Source of the DNA: Ruminococcaceae bacterium UBA1767
GTDB taxonomy: Bacteria > Bacillota > Clostridia > Oscillospirales > Acutalibacteraceae
Direction of reading: 5' to 3'
Assembly: GCA_002315505.1 (NCBI GenBank)
Contig: DCGX01000067.1
Span: forward strand, 21,799-32,924
DNA length: 11,126 nucleotides
The number at the start of each line of letters is the position of its first letter. Position 1 is the stretch's first letter. The position numbers and the translations under genes are program-made. This document shows positions 6,159 through 11,126 of this stretch, piece after piece. The notes under the pieces are model-generated. The model was not told the origin of the DNA. It made no database searches and saw only the letters and a list, made by a program, of their open reading frames with translations.

Positions 6159-9100
6159 ATGCATACCTTAAAAATCGGCGTATTGAAAGATATGTTCAAA
6201 CAGCTTCCGAAATATGCGATTGTCGACAAAATCGACATCGGCGAATGGGAGTACACCAAGGGAACCTTCCTCGGTGATGACGGCTATGAAATGGACGAAA
6301 ATTTCAAGTCAACTATCAAGACAGGTGACCATCATCCATCCTACTATGATTGTGCACACTTCTTCAAGGCAAGTGTTACAATCCCCGAGTGTATGGCAGG
6401 TAAGCCGCTTCGTGCAAAGCTCGCTGTCGGCGGTGAGGCTCTTGTTAACTGCAACGGCAAATACGTTGCAGGCTCAACCTTCCGTGACGCACTCCCCGAC
6501 CGTGCTAATGTAACACTTCCTGTTGCAAAAGCCGGTGATGTTCTCAACTTTGAGGTTGAGTCCACCGTTGACTCAATGTGCTTCTGTGACGAGCACGTTA
6601 TCGGCGGTGCAGAATATCAGGATTGTCTCTTCGGAGAAACAACAATTTTCACAGTTGACGAGGAAGCTGAAGGTTATCTCTTTGATATTGAGGTTGCTTT
6701 TGATTGTCTTCCTTTCATCAAGGATGAGCATATCTATTCAAAGGTTTATGCTGCTATTGACGACAGCTTACATATCGTTGACTACGACTTCGAGCCTGAC
6801 AGAGTTCGTGAGAGCATGAAGGAAGCTCGCAAATTCTTCAACAAAAAGCTCCAGGAAATCAAGTGGGAAGCACAGAGTAAGGTTATGCTCACAGGTCACA
6901 GCCATATCGACGTTGCATGGCTTTGGAGAGTTCAGGAGTCAATCCGTAAGAGTGCAAGAACATTCACAAATGTTGTTAATCTTATGGACCAGTATCCTGA
7001 GATGACCTTCGGTCAGAGTGAAGCTGTTCTTTACGATATGACCAAGAAGCACTACCCTGCTATCTATGAAAGAATCAAGGAAAAGGTAGCAAACAACCAG
7101 TGGGATATCTGCGGTAACGTATGGGTTGAGGCTGACACAAACCTCGCTTCGGGTGAATCACTTATCCGTCAGGTTCTTTACGGTACTGAGTTCTTCAAGA
7201 ACGAGTTCGGCAAGGTTTCAAAGACCTACTGGCTCCCGGACTGCTTCGGCTTTACTGCCGCTCTTCCGCAGATTATCAAGGGCTGCGGAATGGAGAACTT
7301 CATTACAAGCAAGCTCACATACAACGATACAACTAAATTCCCTTACAATATGTTTATGTGGCGTGGCAACAATGGTGACACAATCTATGCTCATCTTATG
7401 CGCCCGTCATACAACTGCCATTACAGAGCAGAAGAAATTATTCACGCTGACGATGAATGTAACAACAAGAGCGAGCTTACAACCGCTATGAGTATGTACG
7501 GCTACGGTGACGGCGGCGGCGGACCGACAAGAGAAATGCTCGAAAGAGGCAGACGTCTTCAGAACTTCCCCGGTATGCCGAAAACAGAAATCGGTCACAT
7601 TGATGACTTCTTCATGACCTACCACGGTCACGAGGACGAGCTTCCTGTATGGAACGGTGAAATGTACTATGAGAATCACAGAGGTACCTTCACAAGCCAG
7701 GCATTCGTTAAAAAGAATAACAGAAAGTGCGAATATCTTCTTACAAGAAACGAGATTATGTCCGTACTTCTTAAAGAGCTTACAGGTGAGGAATATCCGA
7801 AAGACAAGCTCGAAGAGGGCTGGAGAATTCTTATGACCAACCAGTTCCACGATATTCTTCCGGGTTCATCAATTCACGAGGTATTTGACGATTGCAAGCT
7901 CACATATGCTCAGCTTCGCAATATTCTCAATGAAATCAAAGGAACAAAGCTCAAGGGTCTTTGCAAGGCTGTTAAGGCTGACAAGGACACTGTTACAGTA
8001 TGGAACCTTGCAAGTGCTGTAAGCCGTGAGCCTGTTGAGGTTGATGGCGTTCCCGAAAATCTCGTTGCCGAGGGTTACAACTGTGTCAGAAAAGACGGCA
8101 AGCTCATCTTCACACCTGAAGTTCAGCAACTCTCATTCAAGGTTATCAAGCTCGTTGAGGGCAAGGCCTGTGAGAACAAAAAATCAGATTGCACAACTCT
8201 TGAAAACGACAAGCTCCTTGTTAAGATTGACGAAAACGGTCAGCTTACAAGCGTATTTGATAAGATTAATGACCGTGAGGCACTCAACGGTAAGGGTAAT
8301 ATTCTTACAATTTCACTTGACAAGTGTATTCATGAAACAGCATGGAATCTTGAATTAAACTACAAGAAAAAGATGTGGGAGCTTAAGGACACAGTAAGCG
8401 CTGAGGTTGTTGAGGACAACGAGCTTCGCAAGGTTATCCGCTTCGTTAAGAAGTTTAACAAGTCAACTATCACACAGGATTACATCCTTTATGCTGACGG
8501 CGACAGTGTTATCTTTGACACAGAGGTTGACTGGCACGAAAGCGACAAGGTGCTCAAGGCAGGCTTCGATGTTTCTGTTATTGACACAGATGCAACCTAT
8601 GACATTGCTCACGGTGCATTCAAACGTCCTACACACTACAACACAGCTTACGACCTTACAAGATTTGAGGTTGCCGCTCACAAGTGGGCAGACCTTTCAG
8701 AAGGCAGCTATGGTTGCAGTATTATCAACGATTGCAAGTACGGTTATGACATTCACGATTCACACATGAGAATCACTCTTATGAGAGCTCCTACAATGCC
8801 TGACCCGACAGGTGACCACGGTATTAACACCTTCAAGTACGAGTTCCATCCGCACAACGGTGACTGGAGATTTGACACTGTTCAGCGTGCAAACGCATTC
8901 AATATTCCTCCTGTTGCTATGTACAATGCAGAGGCTACAGACGGAAAGCTCGAAAATGAGCAGTTCATCACAATCGATAAGAAGAACGTTTCTCTTGAAG
9001 CATTCAAGGTTGCTCAGGACGGCAACGGATATATTATCCGTTTTGTTGAGGATGAGCAGGCTCGTGGTAATGTTACTGTTAATCTCGGCATTGACTTTAC

Positions 9101-9218
9101 AAAGGTTATTGAAACCAACATGATTGAGGAAAATAAGGAAGAAATCAAGTGCGAAGGCAATTCGTTCACATTCTTCACAAAGCCTTATGAAGTTAAGACC
9201 TTCAGAATTATTAAATAA
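6159..9218 (+). CDS. Alpha-mannosidase, glycoside hydrolase family 38
   Basis: A 1019-residue enzyme expected to hydrolyse terminal alpha-mannosides by a retaining, metal-dependent (normally zinc) mechanism. Residues 1-235 are a beta-rich N-terminal domain. The catalytic domain begins at 'GHSHIDVAWLW' (246-256), giving metal ligands His249 and Asp251. 'GNVWVEADTNLASGESLIRQ' (319-338) follows. 'WLPDCFGF' (358-365) supplies the nucleophile Asp361. 'NQFHDILPGSSIHEV' (561-575) supplies the ligand His564. The C-terminal 400 residues are the beta-sandwich mannosidase domain, with 'HGAFKRPTHYN' and 'LMRAPTMPDPTGDHG'. All expected active-site residues are present and the length is normal for the family. 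There is no signal peptide, so it should act on imported oligosaccharides in the cytoplasm. It is the second gene of an operon with the GH106-like enzyme and is followed by a strong terminator. Confidence 0.93.
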   Translation: MHTLKIGVLKDMFKQLPKYAIVDKIDIGEWEYTKGTFLGDDGYEMDENFKSTIKTGDHHPSYYDCAHFFKASVTIPECMAGKPLRAKLAVGGEALVNCNGKYVAGSTFRDALPDRANVTLPVAKAGDVLNFEVESTVDSMCFCDEHVIGGAEYQDCLFGETTIFTVDEEAEGYLFDIEVAFDCLPFIKDEHIYSKVYAAIDDSLHIVDYDFEPDRVRESMKEARKFFNKKLQEIKWEAQSKVMLTGHSHIDVAWLWRVQESIRKSARTFTNVVNLMDQYPEMTFGQSEAVLYDMTKKHYPAIYERIKEKVANNQWDICGNVWVEADTNLASGESLIRQVLYGTEFFKNEFGKVSKTYWLPDCFGFTAALPQIIKGCGMENFITSKLTYNDTTKFPYNMFMWRGNNGDTIYAHLMRPSYNCHYRAEEIIHADDECNNKSELTTAMSMYGYGDGGGGPTREMLERGRRLQNFPGMPKTEIGHIDDFFMTYHGHEDELPVWNGEMYYENHRGTFTSQAFVKKNNRKCEYLLTRNEIMSVLLKELTGEEYPKDKLEEGWRILMTNQFHDILPGSSIHEVFDDCKLTYAQLRNILNEIKGTKLKGLCKAVKADKDTVTVWNLASAVSREPVEVDGVPENLVAEGYNCVRKDGKLIFTPEVQQLSFKVIKLVEGKACENKKSDCTTLENDKLLVKIDENGQLTSVFDKINDREALNGKGNILTISLDKCIHETAWNLELNYKKKMWELKDTVSAEVVEDNELRKVIRFVKKFNKSTITQDYILYADGDSVIFDTEVDWHESDKVLKAGFDVSVIDTDATYDIAHGAFKRPTHYNTAYDLTRFEVAAHKWADLSEGSYGCSIINDCKYGYDIHDSHMRITLMRAPTMPDPTGDHGINTFKYEFHPHNGDWRFDTVQRANAFNIPPVAMYNAEATDGKLENEQFITIDKKNVSLEAFKVAQDGNGYIIRFVEDEQARGNVTVNLGIDFTKVIETNMIEENKEEIKCEGNSFTFFTKPYEVKTFRIIK

Positions 9219-9231
9219 TCTGATATAATTA

Positions 9232-9275
9232 AAGCTCCGATGATAGTTTGATTTCTATCATCGGAGTTTGTTTTT
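9232..9275 (+). terminator. Intrinsic terminator of the glycosidase operon
   Basis: Perfect 12-bp stem, 9235-9246 (CTCCGATGATAG) with 9255-9266, an 8-base T-rich loop, and a TTTGTTTTT tail to 9275. The stem can be extended by AAG/TTT pairs (9232-9234 with 9267-9269). It lies 13 bases after the GH38 stop. Confidence 0.93.
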
Positions 9276-9532
9276 ATTGATATTCCAGGACAGTGGCATC
9301 GTTCCCTACGCAGAAAATTCCTAAAAGTTCGGAAAAAACACAATTTTCCCTATGTGATAATCGAAGTTTGTGCAAATCTCAGGTGACAGATTGTCGCCAC
9401 TACGAGATGAATTTTACTTGAGATTCTTCGTCGCACGCTTCTTAGAATGACATATAAGAAAATAAATCTTTTCCCATAACGAAAACAGAATTTCAATTCA
9501 GATTAAGCAATGGTTGTACACAATTTCCTACG
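9276..9532. repeat. Non-coding intergenic segment with a probable dispersed repeat
   Basis: No credible gene is seen here. Positions 9376-9408 form an imperfect hairpin: ATCTC (9376-9380) with GAGAT (9404-9408), and GGTGAC (9382-9387) with GTCGCC (9393-9398). Next to it, the segment ending at 9452, read on the minus strand, begins TGTCATTCTAAGAAGCG and ends with GACGAAGAATCTC. This resembles a widespread class of intergenic repeats with a TGTCATTCTGAG...GAAGAATCTC consensus. The motif TTCC(C)TAYG occurs three times in the same orientation (9302-9310, 9346-9354, 9525-9532), two of them preceded by ACACAATT. The segment has no transposase and no clear terminal inverted repeats. The repeat call comes from recollection of similar elements and was not tested against a genome. 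Confidence 0.45.
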
Positions 9533-9565
9533 AAAAAGCTCCGCAATTCAACGATTGCGGAGCTT
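9533..9565 (-). terminator. Intrinsic terminator of the alpha/beta hydrolase gene
   Basis: Perfect 12-bp stem AAGCTCCGCAAT (9536-9547) / ATTGCGGAGCTT (9554-9565) with a 6-base loop. On the minus strand it is followed by a T run (9537-9533). It stands 11 bases after the minus-strand stop codon. Confidence 0.9.
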
Positions 9566-9576
9566 GAATTCATTTA

Positions 9577-11126
9577 TTATTTGAATGCGTTTACAAGATT
9601 TTTAACAGATCTTGCATAAGCCTCAACAGCATTAACAGGGTCAAAGTTTCTCTCACTGTTATCAACTGTCCAGTTCTCTGTATTACAATTCTCGGTTGTC
9701 ATCTTTGTGGTTGAATAAGTTTCGTAATCAAAAACTGTAAACTGATAATCAGGATATTCATCAATTGTAATCTGATGGTCAGCACAAACTGCCAAAACAC
9801 AAAGGTCACTTTCAAACTGTGTCCAGTCGGAATGTGATGCACCCTTTACGAAGAAGGTCTGATCCGGGAACTGACAGGTTGAAGCATCAACATATTTGTC
9901 TGGTGAAATGTATTTGCCGAGTCCCTTAGCAGTCTGATTTGCGATATATTCATCTGAAAGAGGCTCGAAAATTGTGCCTGTTGTTGCACCGAATGAGGAA
10001 TAATTTACAGAAATAAGCTGGTCGCCAATCTTATCCTTTGACTCTGTAATCGGTGAGCACTGCATACCGTACTTTGAAATAATAACAAGATTGCAGTTAT
10101 CATTGATTTCATTCATAAGCTCAGGGAGATTCTGACGAACTAACTTATCATAGTTGTCGAGCTTCTCAATAAGTCCTGCATACTTAACTCTGTTTTCGCT
10201 TCCCTCAGAACCGAAAACGTATTCAAGACCTGTTTCGTAATCGTTTGAGCTGAAGCAAGCCCAGTAGTTCGGCCATGTGTAGAAGGTTGCAAGGGCCATT
10301 GAAGATGTAATACCCTTCAACATTCTGTTATAGTTAGGGAATTTAATGCAGAACTTGATGAAATCAACAACGCCTGACTTATCAGCAAAATCGATAGCCG
10401 AAGTAATTTTCGGGCTGATGTTTGCTTTGCCGGTTGCCTTAAGATCATACAATGTTCTGTTAATGGCATTTGCATCAAAAGCAAACTTGCCTGCAACAGG
10501 CTCAGTTAAGATTTCACAGCCATTTACTGCGACACCGTCAAGTGCAACACCGCAAATATCGTCTGTACCGTATTTAGCAACATATGCAAGAAGAATATTT
10601 GCACCAACGCAACGGCATAAAATTCCGACCTTATCATAGCCGGTTGATTTTTTTACAGAATCAATATATTCCTTCAAATCATCAGCAACTTCAAGCGGGT
10701 CAAGACGCCAATCGTAAAAGAATCTACGATTAACTGTATTAAAGTTAGTGGATGTATCAACAGCACTTGCTTCCATTTCTGCTATCGTATCTTTATCAAG
10801 TCCGGTTCCGTTTGTAACGTTGCCGTTTTCGTCAAGTCGTGCTTTTTCAAATAACGGACTTACAGTTTCGTATATTCTCTCATAATACTCACTGAAATCC
10901 TGGAAGAAACAGCCCTGGATATAATATGCAGACAAAATATATGTCATCTTGCTTGCAATTGTCTTGATTATTTCATCTTTAGACTGACCTGCTGTCATAT
11001 TCTGAAAAACTTCCAGTACTTTCTTTGTACTGTAAACGAGATTTCCGTCCTCGTCATATATTGGTTTGCTGTCACCCGCAATTTGAATTACAGGCATTGG
11101 ACAATCGGAAACTTCCTGAAATGCTA
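9577..11126 (-). CDS. LCAT-like alpha/beta hydrolase with Cys nucleophile, 5' end outside window
   Basis: The frame is open to the right edge, so the gene is partial at its N-terminus. The first ATG in view (11097) has no ribosome binding site at a proper distance, and the nine residues before it are in frame. About 515 residues are visible. 'CPMPVIQIAGDSKPIYDEDGN' matches the usual opening of the hydrolase domain, where the first strand leads to the oxyanion loop. 'FFYDWRLDP' (126-134, counting from ATG 11097) is typical of lecithin:cholesterol acyltransferase-like lipases. The nucleophile elbow reads 'GILCRCVGAN' (158-167), with Cys163 where Ser is expected in G-x-S-x-G. Near the C-terminus, 'FPDQTFFVKGASHSDW' supplies a plausible catalytic His. 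A signal peptide may lie outside the window. Substrate is unknown; acyl ester or lipid hydrolysis would be the family default, but the Cys substitution makes that uncertain. It has its own terminator and converges on the glycosidase operon. Confidence 0.75.
   Translation of the reverse strand, partial: AFQEVSDCPMPVIQIAGDSKPIYDEDGNLVYSTKKVLEVFQNMTAGQSKDEIIKTIASKMTYILSAYYIQGCFFQDFSEYYERIYETVSPLFEKARLDENGNVTNGTGLDKDTIAEMEASAVDTSTNFNTVNRRFFYDWRLDPLEVADDLKEYIDSVKKSTGYDKVGILCRCVGANILLAYVAKYGTDDICGVALDGVAVNGCEILTEPVAGKFAFDANAINRTLYDLKATGKANISPKITSAIDFADKSGVVDFIKFCIKFPNYNRMLKGITSSMALATFYTWPNYWACFSSNDYETGLEYVFGSEGSENRVKYAGLIEKLDNYDKLVRQNLPELMNEINDNCNLVIISKYGMQCSPITESKDKIGDQLISVNYSSFGATTGTIFEPLSDEYIANQTAKGLGKYISPDKYVDASTCQFPDQTFFVKGASHSDWTQFESDLCVLAVCADHQITIDEYPDYQFTVFDYETYSTTKMTTENCNTENWTVDNSERNFDPVNAVEAYARSVKNLVNAFK

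Noticed and set aside
7407..7850. Minus-strand open frame of 147 codons inside the GH38 gene
   Set aside because: It is a shadow of the well-supported GH38 coding sequence, covering conserved catalytic-domain residues, and has no ribosome binding site.
11095..11097. ATG 11097 as the true start of the alpha/beta hydrolase
   Set aside because: The frame stays open to the window edge, the AGGAAG upstream is about 14 bases away, and the residues before the Met fit the usual 'DCP' lead-in to the first strand, so the gene most likely starts outside the window.

Overview
The window looks like chromosomal DNA from a low-to-medium-GC Gram-positive bacterium of the Clostridia, most likely a gut or rumen member of the Ruminococcaceae/Oscillospiraceae. 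The basis is the DUF1292 (YrzB-type) gene followed by a Firmicutes-style 6S RNA, strong GGAG and GGTGAT ribosome binding sites, TTG starts, a lipoprotein of the GHL10/DUF187 family, and two large glycoside hydrolases without signal peptides. Genus assignment is inference.

Layout. Positions 3-248 hold the 3' end of a DUF1292 gene. Positions 263-450 hold a 6S RNA (ssrS), recognised from its closing stem, central bubble, 3' bubble hairpin and terminal arm. Then come a cytoplasmic propeller-like hypothetical protein (515-1204) with an intrinsic terminator, and a small four-helix membrane protein of the ABC_trans_CmpB type (1271-1657). The 3' end of the latter overlaps by 12 bases a convergent gene for a secreted GHL10-type lipoprotein (1646-2752, minus strand). 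A DUF1294 membrane protein (2775-3047, plus strand) starts only 22 bases from the lipoprotein start, in the opposite direction.

The centre is a two-gene operon driven by a good promoter at 3052-3081: a GH106-like glycoside hydrolase of 1011 residues (3111-6146) and a GH38 alpha-mannosidase of 1019 residues (6159-9218), closed by a strong terminator at 9232-9275. Both enzymes appear cytoplasmic, so together they probably trim imported oligosaccharides or glycosides. No transporter or regulator is visible in the window.

Positions 9276-9532 are non-coding and carry what looks like a degenerate dispersed repeat. On the minus strand a large LCAT-like alpha/beta hydrolase (9577-11126) runs off the right edge; its nucleophile elbow carries Cys instead of Ser. 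It has its own terminator at 9533-9565.

I see no CRISPR array, transposase, prophage gene, tRNA or rRNA. The most interesting points are the Cys-for-Ser hydrolase, the paired GH106-like/GH38 operon, the shared GGTGAT-N4-TTG start signal that resets three gene starts, and the compact divergent and convergent gene overlaps.
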